Positions 1 through 5,323 of a stretch of DNA of 5,323 nucleotides are shown piece after piece. The first letter of the stretch is position 1; every line of letters begins with the position of its first letter. Below the pieces are notes generated by a model. That model was not told where the DNA came from, did not search any database, and saw only the letters and a list, made by a program, of their open reading frames with translations. Source of the DNA: Nitrososphaeria archaeon (lineage in GTDB: Archaea; Thermoproteota; Nitrososphaeria; Nitrososphaerales; Nitrososphaeraceae); NCBI GenBank assembly GCA_021324715.1, contig JAJPIN010000177.1, forward strand, positions 1 to 5,323, given 5' to 3'. The translations under genes and the position numbers were made by a program.

Positions 1-13
1 AAGGGAATTTAAA

Positions 14-874
14 ATGAAAAAGCAAAAAAAATCAAAGGTTACAATTTCTCAAATTTTGGATAAGAAAAAAAACAGGGAAAAGATATCAATGTTAACAGCT
101 TACGATTATTCTATTTCTAGGATTTGCAATGAGACTGAATTAGATATAGTTTTGATAGGTGATAGTGCGGCTACAGTCATGTTGGGTTATGATTCGACTA
201 GAAAAATAGGAATGGAAGAAATGATGACATATTGTAAGGGGGTAGCAAATGCGATAACAAGACAGTTAATAGTTGCTGATATGCCATTTGGATCTTATCA
301 AACTGGAATATCAGATTCGGTTAGAAACGCCTTTAAATTCTTGAGATGTGGCTGTGATGCAGTTAAATTAGAAGGCGGATGGGAAATTGTTGATATTATC
401 AAAAATTTAACAGGTCTTGGTGTTCCTGTAATGGGACACATTGGACTAAAACCTCAGACTACTCCCTTGCATCAAGGTTATGGTTTGCAAGGCAAAACAG
501 CAGAAGATGCAGTTATGTTGATAAGAGAGGCAAGAGCTTTAGAAGAAGCAGGAGTTTTTAGCATTGTGCTTGAAAAAGTTACCAGTGAAGTCTCATCAGT
601 AATAACTCAAATTGTTAAGGTACCAATAATTGGAATAGGGTGTGGTCCTTATGTAGACGGACAAGTTTTGGTTATTCATGATATGTTGGGTCTATACAAT
701 GATATGGAGCCTAAATTTGTCAAAAAATACACAAACATGGCAGACCAAATATTTGACGTAATACAGGAATACGATAATGAAATTAAATCGGGAAAGTTCC
801 CACAAGAAGGACATACATATCATATGACTGAGGAAGAATACGCGCAATTAAAAAAAATGCTAAAGAGGGTTTAG
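14..874 (+). CDS. panB: 3-methyl-2-oxobutanoate hydroxymethyltransferase (ketopantoate hydroxymethyltransferase)
   Basis: PanB transfers a hydroxymethyl group from 5,10-methylenetetrahydrofolate (or an archaeal equivalent) to 2-oxoisovalerate, giving ketopantoate, the first committed step toward pantothenate and CoA; it acts in the cytosol. The 286-residue protein is a full-length TIM-barrel member, slightly longer than the 264-residue E. coli enzyme because of a lysine-rich N-terminus and a longer C-terminal tail. Family landmarks appear in order: LTAYDYS (27-33), the metal Asp in GDS (D50), the second metal Asp in ADMPFGSY (D89), KLEGG with K118 and E120, GHIGLKPQ (141-148), the likely catalytic Glu in VLEKV (E187), and IGIGCGPYVDGQVLV (206-220). 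All expected catalytic residues are present. The start is the ATG at 14, with a purine-rich AAGGGA at 1-6 that could act as a ribosome site. Only 8 bases separate it from coaBC, which implies cotranscription. Function is very secure; the promoter lies outside the window. Confidence 0.96.
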   Translation: MKKQKKSKVTISQILDKKKNREKISMLTAYDYSISRICNETELDIVLIGDSAATVMLGYDSTRKIGMEEMMTYCKGVANAITRQLIVADMPFGSYQTGISDSVRNAFKFLRCGCDAVKLEGGWEIVDIIKNLTGLGVPVMGHIGLKPQTTPLHQGYGLQGKTAEDAVMLIREARALEEAGVFSIVLEKVTSEVSSVITQIVKVPIIGIGCGPYVDGQVLVIHDMLGLYNDMEPKFVKKYTNMADQIFDVIQEYDNEIKSGKFPQEGHTYHMTEEEYAQLKKMLKRV

Positions 875-882
875 GTTTATCT

Positions 883-2175
883 ATGACTACAAATGAGAAT
901 TCTCAAAATGAAGGACATCCTTCAAAAGAAATTATTGGTTTAGACGGTAATATTCTGAAAGGAAAGAAAATTGTCTTGTGCATCACTGCAAGTGTGGCTG
1001 CATACAAAGCAATTGATCTTAGTAGATTGCTGATGCGCAATGGAGCTGATGTGTATCCGGTGATGTCAAAATCAACCGAATCTAAGTTACTAACCAAGGA
1101 AATAATGAATTGGGCTACTGGAAACAAAACTATAACAAAATTAACTTCAGATTTGGAACACATTGCACTTGCGAATTATGGCAAATCGGATCTTATCATA
1201 GTATATCCATGCACAGCCAACACTTTAGGAAAATTTGTCAATGGGATCGAAGATAATGCAGTAACTACTATTTTGAGTGTAGCGTTCGGATCAAGGATAC
1301 CAATTGTAATAGCTCCGGCAATGCATGAGGCTATGTATGACAATGTCATAATAGCAGAAAATATCCAAAAATTAAAGTCATTAGGTATATCGATATTAGA
1401 ACCATTGATATTAGAAGACAAAGCAAAAGTAATTTCAGCAGAAGGTGTTCTCCAATTTGTAATTAATAAAATTGGAAATAAAATAGACAGGGACTTGTCA
1501 AAGAAAAATGTATTGGTAACAGCAGGTTCAACTGTTGAGTACATTGACTCGGTTAGAATTTTGACCAATTTAAGTACAGGAAAAATGGGATTAAATATAG
1601 CGCAACAATGTTTGGATAAAGGGTTTAATGTAACTCTGGTTTATGGTCACGGTTCTTTGAATATTCCAGATGATCCAAATATGAATATTATAAGAATCAA
1701 GACTACTGAAGAAATGTATAAAGTTGTAAGAGAAAGGATTCTAGGGGGAAAACAACGCGTTATTTTTCATGCTGCCGCAGTTGCAGATTTTTCCGTTCCA
1801 CATTCAAATAAGAAAAGAGCTTACAAAATGGATACTCGAAATGGAAGTAAGACTATTAAACTTGTACCAACCATAAAAATTGTTGACAGAATAAAAGAGT
1901 TTGACAAGAAAGTTTTTTTGGTCGCCTTTAAAGCTGAATATGATATTTCAGACAAATTATTGATAAAAAAAGCTTCTGATAAACTTAAAGAGTGCAAGGG
2001 TGACCTCATTGTGGCTAACGATGTTTCAAGAAATGGATGTGACTTTGGTTCTGATACTAATGAGGTTTACCTAATAGATAAAGATAAGAACGTAATCCAT
2101 CTTCCGCTTAAATCAAAGAGGGAAATAGCTGGAAATATAGTAAATCTTGTCTGCAAAAAGCTAAATATTGATTAA
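883..2175 (+). CDS. coaBC: Bifunctional phosphopantothenoylcysteine decarboxylase / phosphopantothenate-cysteine ligase
   Basis: This two-domain enzyme joins cysteine to 4'-phosphopantothenate (CoaB) and decarboxylates the product to 4'-phosphopantetheine (CoaC, FMN-dependent). CoaC spans about residues 26-195: the flavoprotein start GKKIVLCITASVAAYK (27-42), the presumed catalytic His H93, PCTANT with N113 (109-114), and PAMHEAMY (145-152). CoaB spans about 205-430: VLVTAGSTVEYID (210-222), NLSTGKMG (229-236), HAAAVADF (296-303), PTIKIVDRI (329-337), and DLIVANDVS followed by FGSDTNEV (374-395). The 430 residues are about normal for the fusion (E. coli about 406), with some 25 extra at the N-terminus. 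That extension carries HPSKEIIG (12-19), which I believe recurs in archaeal homologues, so the ATG at 883 is preferred. Oddities are His where bacterial PxMNxxMW has Asn, no Cys in the flap region (no Cys between C110 and C243), and TAGST instead of TAGPT. It is probably translated from the same mRNA as panB, whose 3' end holds a GAGGG (865-869). Confidence 0.95.
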   Translation: MTTNENSQNEGHPSKEIIGLDGNILKGKKIVLCITASVAAYKAIDLSRLLMRNGADVYPVMSKSTESKLLTKEIMNWATGNKTITKLTSDLEHIALANYGKSDLIIVYPCTANTLGKFVNGIEDNAVTTILSVAFGSRIPIVIAPAMHEAMYDNVIIAENIQKLKSLGISILEPLILEDKAKVISAEGVLQFVINKIGNKIDRDLSKKNVLVTAGSTVEYIDSVRILTNLSTGKMGLNIAQQCLDKGFNVTLVYGHGSLNIPDDPNMNIIRIKTTEEMYKVVRERILGGKQRVIFHAAAVADFSVPHSNKKRAYKMDTRNGSKTIKLVPTIKIVDRIKEFDKKVFLVAFKAEYDISDKLLIKKASDKLKECKGDLIVANDVSRNGCDFGSDTNEVYLIDKDKNVIHLPLKSKREIAGNIVNLVCKKLNID

Positions 2176-2184
2176 TTTTTATGG
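2173..2184 (+). terminator. Possible U-tract terminator after coaBC
   Basis: The coaBC stop codon is followed directly by a run of five T residues (2176-2180) within an AT-rich stretch. Archaeal RNA polymerase can terminate on short U-tracts without a hairpin, so this could end the panB-coaBC transcript. The run is short and the base composition is AT-rich anyway, so this is a weak inference. I see no matching T-run just beyond the stop of the opposing peptidase gene on the minus strand; the nearest TTTTT on that strand lies about 25 bases further on, inside coaBC. Confidence 0.3.
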
Positions 2185-3261
2185 TCACAAAATTAGTAAC
2201 TCTTTGGTAAATTTGGTCAAAGCAATTTCGTTGTTGTTGATACTATCGTTAACCACAATAGTATCTTCTATTCTAACACCAAACTTCGAATTTACATATA
2301 TGCCCGGCTCAATGGTGACAACCATGCCTTTTAATAACTTATTTGAGTCATTTTGACGTATCCATGGTTGTTCGTGAACTTCCAAACCAACACCATGACC
2401 GGTAGAATGTATAAATTTGTTTCCATATCCTCCACTGGATATCAGATTACGGCAAGCTTTATCAACCTCTCCGCATTCAATCCTTTCTTTTACATGTTCT
2501 AGTCCATGTTGTTGAGATCTCTTGACAAGTTCATACACTTCGCACATCTCAGGACTTACTTTATTCAGGGCAAAAGTACGAGTAGCGTCCGAAATATATC
2601 CCTTATACCTTATTGTTAAATCCACTACTATGAAATCACCGGCAACAAATTGTCTATTTGATGTTTCGCAATGAGGTAGAGCACTATTTGTTCCACTCGC
2701 AATAATAAATGGATTTAATGTATAGGGATAACACACTGAGGTTGCATCAAGCTTCATTGCTTGATAGAGTAGTTCTGATTGAAGTTGTTTTTCTGTAACT
2801 CCTGCCTTTATCTCTTGATTACATATTGCGTAAAGTTTATCAATTATCTTTGATGCCTCCTTTATTTTTTCAATTTCGTACTCATCCTTCATACTTCTTG
2901 AACTACGAAATGGACTATCATCTAAGACAAAATTACTGTTATCCGTATACGGTAAAATAGACCGGATAGTTTCATAATCACTACAATCAGAATAAAACCT
3001 GAATTTTGATAAGTAAGGTGTTATTGACTTTATTAGTCCTGGCCCGCGCTCAGTTGTAATAATTTCAGAATTTCTTGATTCATTGCAGGCCCTAGTGCTT
3101 TCTAACTTAGGAACAATCAATTTGGTGTCGTCGCGTGAGCATATTGCTACGGACTCTCCCCAGAAACCTGTCAAATAGAAAATATTCTCTGGTTTGAAAA
3201 CCATTAATGCATTAATTCCATCAGCAACAATAGAATCAAGAATCTTTCTCGCACGTAGCAT
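2185..3261 (-). CDS. pepQ: M24-family Xaa-Pro dipeptidase/aminopeptidase
   Basis: This is a dinuclear-metal 'pita-bread' peptidase that cleaves the bond between an N-terminal residue and proline, acting in cytosolic peptide turnover. At 358 residues it matches the usual archaeal/Gram-positive PepQ length. Residues 1-120 form the creatinase-like N-terminal domain (ENIFYLTGF at 25-33), and about 130-358 form the catalytic domain. All five metal ligands of the family are visible: D214 in VVDLT, D225 in SDATRTF, H289 in STGHGVGLEVHE, E318 in IEPGIY, and E332 in VRIEDT. The supporting histidines H197 (LPHCE) and H296 are present. The start is fixed at the ATG ending at 3261 because an in-frame stop lies two codons upstream. 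No Shine-Dalgarno site precedes it, so a leaderless or short-leader mRNA is likely. It converges on coaBC and diverges from the aminotransferase gene. Dipeptidase versus aminopeptidase specificity cannot be decided from sequence, so the symbol is approximate. The substitution LPHCE, where many relatives have an aromatic residue after the His, is minor. Confidence 0.9.
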   Translation of the reverse strand: MLRARKILDSIVADGINALMVFKPENIFYLTGFWGESVAICSRDDTKLIVPKLESTRACNESRNSEIITTERGPGLIKSITPYLSKFRFYSDCSDYETIRSILPYTDNSNFVLDDSPFRSSRSMKDEYEIEKIKEASKIIDKLYAICNQEIKAGVTEKQLQSELLYQAMKLDATSVCYPYTLNPFIIASGTNSALPHCETSNRQFVAGDFIVVDLTIRYKGYISDATRTFALNKVSPEMCEVYELVKRSQQHGLEHVKERIECGEVDKACRNLISSGGYGNKFIHSTGHGVGLEVHEQPWIRQNDSNKLLKGMVVTIEPGIYVNSKFGVRIEDTIVVNDSINNNEIALTKFTKELLIL

Positions 3262-3280
3262 AAATTAATGGCAATAAAAT

Positions 3281-3320
3281 CATTTATGTCTCTTTCCAAA
3301 TTTTTACGTAATTATAAATA
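3281..3320 (-). promoter_or_regulatory. Candidate promoter elements for the Xaa-Pro peptidase gene
   Basis: Read on the minus strand, two TATA-like elements lie upstream of the peptidase ATG. CATAAATG (centre about 3285) would place transcription initiation about 26 bases downstream, at the start codon itself, giving a leaderless message. TATTTATAAT (3311-3320) would give a leader of roughly 30 bases and is shared with the plus-strand box of the divergent gene. The sequence cannot decide between them, and in DNA this AT-rich such matches also arise by chance. Confidence 0.27.
3311..3320 (+). promoter_or_regulatory. TATA box for the class V aminotransferase
   Basis: ATTATAAATA is a close match to the archaeal TATA box bound by TBP. 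Its centre lies about 32 bases before the proposed TTG start at 3348, so initiation about 26-27 bases downstream would fall near 3342-3343 and leave a leader of only a few bases. No Shine-Dalgarno sequence lies between it and the start, which fits an essentially leaderless transcript. A clear BRE upstream of the box is not obvious. Confidence 0.45.
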
Positions 3321-3347
3321 TTGGCTATATTCTTTTCATGGATGTAA

Positions 3348-4487
3348 TTGGAGTATCTTGTAATGCTTCCTGGCCCTACTAATGTTCCAAATAGGGTTAT
3401 TAATGCAATGCTAACACCCATGATAAACCATAGGAGCGACGATTTTAGAAAGTTATACAAGGATATCATAAGTAAAACACAAACCGTATTTGAAACGGAG
3501 AATGACATTGTGGTGCTAACGACTTCGGGTACTGGTGCTGTTGAAGCTTCAGTAGTAAATTTAATTAAAAAGGATGATTCCGTTATTATACCGGTTAACG
3601 GAGAGTTCAGTACAAGACTTGCAGATCTCATCGATAATTATGGTGGGAAAACTGTCAGGATAAATTCACCATATGGACAAAACCCACCAATAGAAAAAGT
3701 GGAAGAGGCATTTGAAAAAAATTCTAAAATCAAGGCACTATACGTGGTTTATAATGAAACCTCCACTGGTACGACTCTGAGATATTTATCCAAGCTAGGT
3801 GACATTTGTAAGGCTCATGGAGCATACTTTGTTGTCGATGCAGTCTCAATTCTCGGTGGTGACGAACTACCTGTAGACAAGTGGAATGTGGATATATGTT
3901 TCACTGCAACTCAAAAAGCACTAGCAGCTCCTCCCGGAATAGCACCTATTTCTATAAGCAAAGAAGCAAAAAAATACATGATTGAAAATCCACCTCCAAG
4001 TCAATATTTGAATCTTAAAAGATATTTCAAATATTACAATGAGAGTTTTGAAACTCCGTTTACACCTGCCATAAGTCTTTTTTATGCTTACCAAGAAGCG
4101 TTGAATATCATTATCGAAGAAGGACTAGAAAATAGAATCAAGAGGCATAGAAAGTGCGCTGAAGCATTCTATTTAGGACTAGAGGCTTTAGGATTTACAC
4201 CGTTTGCCGATGGAAGTTCTAGAAGTAACGTGGTAATAGCGGTAAATTATCTTCCTGGCATTGATGACAAACGATTTCGAGAACTGATATCAACTAAATT
4301 CAAAGTTCTAATAGCAGGGGGATTTGGTGAACTTAAAGGAAAAGTTTTTAGAGTAGGAAGCATGGGAGAAGTGAGTAGTTACCATGTTATGAGAACTCTT
4401 TCTGCCATTTCATCATCGATGTCAATATTGGGTGTGCAACCCATAAAGGATGGATTATCTGTAGCCAACAAAATTCTGAACCAATAG
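3348..4487 (+). CDS. Class V PLP-dependent aminotransferase, alanine/serine-glyoxylate (serine-pyruvate) type
   Basis: This fold-type I transaminase probably moves an amino group between alanine or serine and glyoxylate or pyruvate, linking glyoxylate, glycine and serine metabolism in the cytosol. The 379 residues match the family. Visible landmarks are the N-terminal LPGPTNVP (7-14), the phosphate-binding SGTGA (60-64), ETSTGT (137-142), the pyridine-N Asp in VVDAVS (D164), the Schiff-base lysine in TATQKAL (K190) followed by APPG, and the substrate-carboxylate Arg in VFRVGSMGE (R335). The start is best read as TTG at 3348, because a stop codon (3345-3347) lies immediately upstream in frame and the five residues before the LPGP motif are of a type seen in relatives. 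The alternative is ATG at 3363, five codons in. ATGs at 3338 and 3342 are out of frame or stop at once. The substrate is uncertain: aspartate, phosphonate or purine-catabolic substrates are handled by close relatives. No neighbouring gene settles it. The FKBP gene follows after 53 bases. Confidence 0.88.
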   Translation: MEYLVMLPGPTNVPNRVINAMLTPMINHRSDDFRKLYKDIISKTQTVFETENDIVVLTTSGTGAVEASVVNLIKKDDSVIIPVNGEFSTRLADLIDNYGGKTVRINSPYGQNPPIEKVEEAFEKNSKIKALYVVYNETSTGTTLRYLSKLGDICKAHGAYFVVDAVSILGGDELPVDKWNVDICFTATQKALAAPPGIAPISISKEAKKYMIENPPPSQYLNLKRYFKYYNESFETPFTPAISLFYAYQEALNIIIEEGLENRIKRHRKCAEAFYLGLEALGFTPFADGSSRSNVVIAVNYLPGIDDKRFRELISTKFKVLIAGGFGELKGKVFRVGSMGEVSSYHVMRTLSAISSSMSILGVQPIKDGLSVANKILNQ

Positions 4488-4502
4488 ATGCAAGTTGTTA
4501 AG

Positions 4503-4512
4503 CTTAATATTA
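4503..4512 (+). promoter_or_regulatory. Possible TATA box for the FKBP isomerase gene
   Basis: CTTAATATTA sits in the 53-base gap between the aminotransferase stop and the FKBP start, centred about 33 bases before the ATG at 4541. That would put initiation close to 4534 and give a nearly leaderless mRNA. The gap has no obvious T-tract or Shine-Dalgarno site, so read-through from the aminotransferase gene is also possible. The match is moderate and depends on AT-rich sequence. Confidence 0.3.
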
Positions 4513-4540
4513 TGGTAACTCGACAGCAAATTTCGTGGTA

Positions 4541-5323
4541 ATGGAGAAAGGTTCACTTATTCTTATAGACTATACTGCTAAAGTAAAGGATTCGGATGAA
4601 GTTTTTGAGACTACTATTGAAGAAAACGCAAAAAAGTCTAATCTGTACGATCCAGGTATAAAATATGAACCCAGATTAGTCTCGATAGGGGAAGGATGGG
4701 TATTGAAGGGACTCGACGAAGTACTGTCAACAGCAAAAATTGGTGATAGATTGGATGTTGATATCATTCCTGACAAGGCATTTGGGTTGCGAGATCCAAA
4801 TAAAGTCAGGATGATACCACAAAGGAAATTTGGTGATAAGGCTGATGAAATAAAAGCAGGAGACCCAGTTGATATCGACGACAGACGCGGTTTTGTTAGG
4901 TTTATTGGGTCCGGACGCGTCCAAGTTGATTTTAACCACAGGCTAGCAGGAAAGACGCTGAATTACAATGTCAATGTCTTAAAAATCATAAAAACTGATC
5001 AGGAAAAAGCATCCTCACTTATCAAAAGGAGGCTATTTGTAGATAGTGATAAAATTTCAATAGCTTTTAATAAATCCGAACTTACGATTACTATCCCTGA
5101 AGAAATCTTTTTGATTGATGGGCTACAGGTTATTAAAAAAGCAATATCCGGTGATATTTTTAAATTCATTCCATCAATCGAAAGCATAAAATTTTTAGAG
5201 AATTATCCTAAATCTAAACCGACATCAAAAGCAAAGGATGAGTCAAAAGCAAAGGATGAGTCAAAAGCAAAGGATGAGTCAAAAGCAAAGGATGAGTCAA
5301 AAGCAAAGGATGAGTCAAAAGCA
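4541..5323 (+). CDS. Long-type archaeal FKBP peptidyl-prolyl cis-trans isomerase, 3' end cut by the window
   Basis: This SlyD-like FKBP isomerase/chaperone catalyses proline isomerisation and helps proteins fold in the cytosol. The reading frame is open for 261 codons from ATG 4541 to the last base, with no stop seen. Residues 1-87 plus about 135-149 form the FKBP core: LILIDYTAKV (6-15), VFETT (21-25), the archaeal YDPGIKYEP insert (36-44), GEGWVLKGLDE (50-60), and KAFGLRDP (79-86). The insert-in-flap chaperone domain (about 88-133) includes GRVQVDFNHRLAGKTL (125-140). Residues about 155-222 resemble the additional C-terminal domain of long archaeal FKBPs such as the Methanocaldococcus 26-kDa form. 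The tail from 223 is low-complexity and from S229 becomes SKAKDE repeats. No signal peptide or membrane segment is visible. The core has E23 where FKBP12 has its active-site Asp, L57 near the FKBP12 Trp position, and R133 in place of the Pro of the usual NHPLAG. Activity may therefore be weak, with chaperoning dominant; this is inference. An in-frame GTG at 4535 is a less likely start. Confidence 0.88.
   Translation, partial: MEKGSLILIDYTAKVKDSDEVFETTIEENAKKSNLYDPGIKYEPRLVSIGEGWVLKGLDEVLSTAKIGDRLDVDIIPDKAFGLRDPNKVRMIPQRKFGDKADEIKAGDPVDIDDRRGFVRFIGSGRVQVDFNHRLAGKTLNYNVNVLKIIKTDQEKASSLIKRRLFVDSDKISIAFNKSELTITIPEEIFLIDGLQVIKKAISGDIFKFIPSIESIKFLENYPKSKPTSKAKDESKAKDESKAKDESKAKDESKAKDESKA
5225..5323 (+). 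repeat. Perfect 18-bp tandem repeat (5.5 copies seen) encoding SKAKDE
   Basis: Five complete copies of TCAAAAGCAAAGGATGAG start at 5225, 5243, 5261, 5279 and 5297, followed by half a copy that runs to the window edge. All copies are identical at every base, including third codon positions. The repeat is in frame with the FKBP gene and adds a hydrophilic, lysine/acid-alternating tail (two Lys, one Asp, one Glu per unit, net charge about zero). Identity at silent sites points to recent slippage or recombination-driven expansion rather than long-preserved repeats. The total copy number is unknown because the window ends inside it. Confidence 0.97.

Noticed and set aside
903..1568. Long minus-strand reading frames (86 and 130 codons) opposite coaBC.
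   Set aside because: They lie opposite a strongly conserved enzyme with complete motifs. Their translations show no family features, and no promoter or start signal supports them.
2239..2265. Inverted repeat GATACTAT / ATAGTATC with an 11-base loop.
   Set aside because: It lies within conserved coding sequence near the end of the peptidase gene. About one 8-bp stem of this kind is expected by chance in a window this size, and no T-tract follows it.
3284..3631. Minus-strand frame of 115 codons overlapping the divergent promoter and the start of the aminotransferase gene.
   Set aside because: It is antisense to the conserved N-terminus of the aminotransferase and has no recognisable domains, so it is a shadow frame.
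4488..4541. A 17-codon frame (ATG at 4488, TAA at 4539-4541) that fills the gap and overlaps the FKBP ATG as TAATG.
   Set aside because: It is short, has no initiation signal of its own and no recognisable protein features. It covers the likely promoter, so it is probably chance, though a leader-peptide role cannot be excluded.
4913..4922. Perfect 10-bp palindrome GGACGCGTCC in an otherwise AT-rich gene.
   Set aside because: It encodes conserved flap-domain residues (GRV) of the FKBP, so coding constraint explains it. A single copy gives no sign of an operator.
4570..5187. Three minus-strand frames of 62-70 codons over the final gene.
   Set aside because: The plus-strand FKBP frame is open throughout and carries clear FKBP motifs. 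The antisense frames are by-products of it.
5225..5323. The terminal tandem repeat as a CRISPR array or replication-origin iterons.
   Set aside because: The units abut without spacers, are 18 bp, and continue in frame as protein-coding sequence, so they are a coding minisatellite.

Overview
The window looks like a piece of an AT-rich archaeal chromosome, most likely an ammonia-oxidising Nitrososphaeria (Thaumarchaeota) genome of the Nitrososphaera/Nitrosocosmicus type. Three things suggest this. PanB sits next to an archaeal-style CoaBC whose decarboxylase lacks the bacterial flap cysteine. The FKBP is the long archaeal form with an extra C-terminal domain. Several genes have TATA-like boxes about 30 bases ahead of their start codons and no convincing Shine-Dalgarno site, as expected for leaderless archaeal transcripts. 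The genus is inferred from protein style and base composition, not from a database search.

Layout. Positions 14-874 (+) encode ketopantoate hydroxymethyltransferase (PanB). After an 8-base gap, 883-2175 (+) encodes the bifunctional phosphopantothenoylcysteine synthetase/decarboxylase (CoaBC). These two form a coenzyme A operon that probably begins upstream of the window. An M24-family Xaa-Pro peptidase (2185-3261, -) converges on coaBC with only 9 bases between the stop codons. An 86-base divergent promoter region (3262-3347) separates it from a class V PLP aminotransferase of the alanine/serine-glyoxylate type (3348-4487, +), which appears to start with TTG. After 53 bases, an FKBP-type peptidyl-prolyl isomerase begins at 4541 (+) and is still open at the last base. 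Its tail is a perfect 18-bp tandem repeat encoding SKAKDE.

How the genes fit together. PanB makes ketopantoate and CoaBC converts 4'-phosphopantothenate to 4'-phosphopantetheine. The steps between them (ketopantoate reductase and the archaeal pantoate kinase and phosphopantothenate synthetase) are not in the window. The peptidase, aminotransferase and FKBP are housekeeping functions in amino-acid recycling and protein folding, with no evident pathway link to the CoA genes.

I found no RNA genes, insertion sequences, CRISPR arrays or phage genes, and no gene-free stretch longer than 86 bases. This is mostly a conserved core region. The most distinctive feature is the identical-unit repeat at the FKBP C-terminus.
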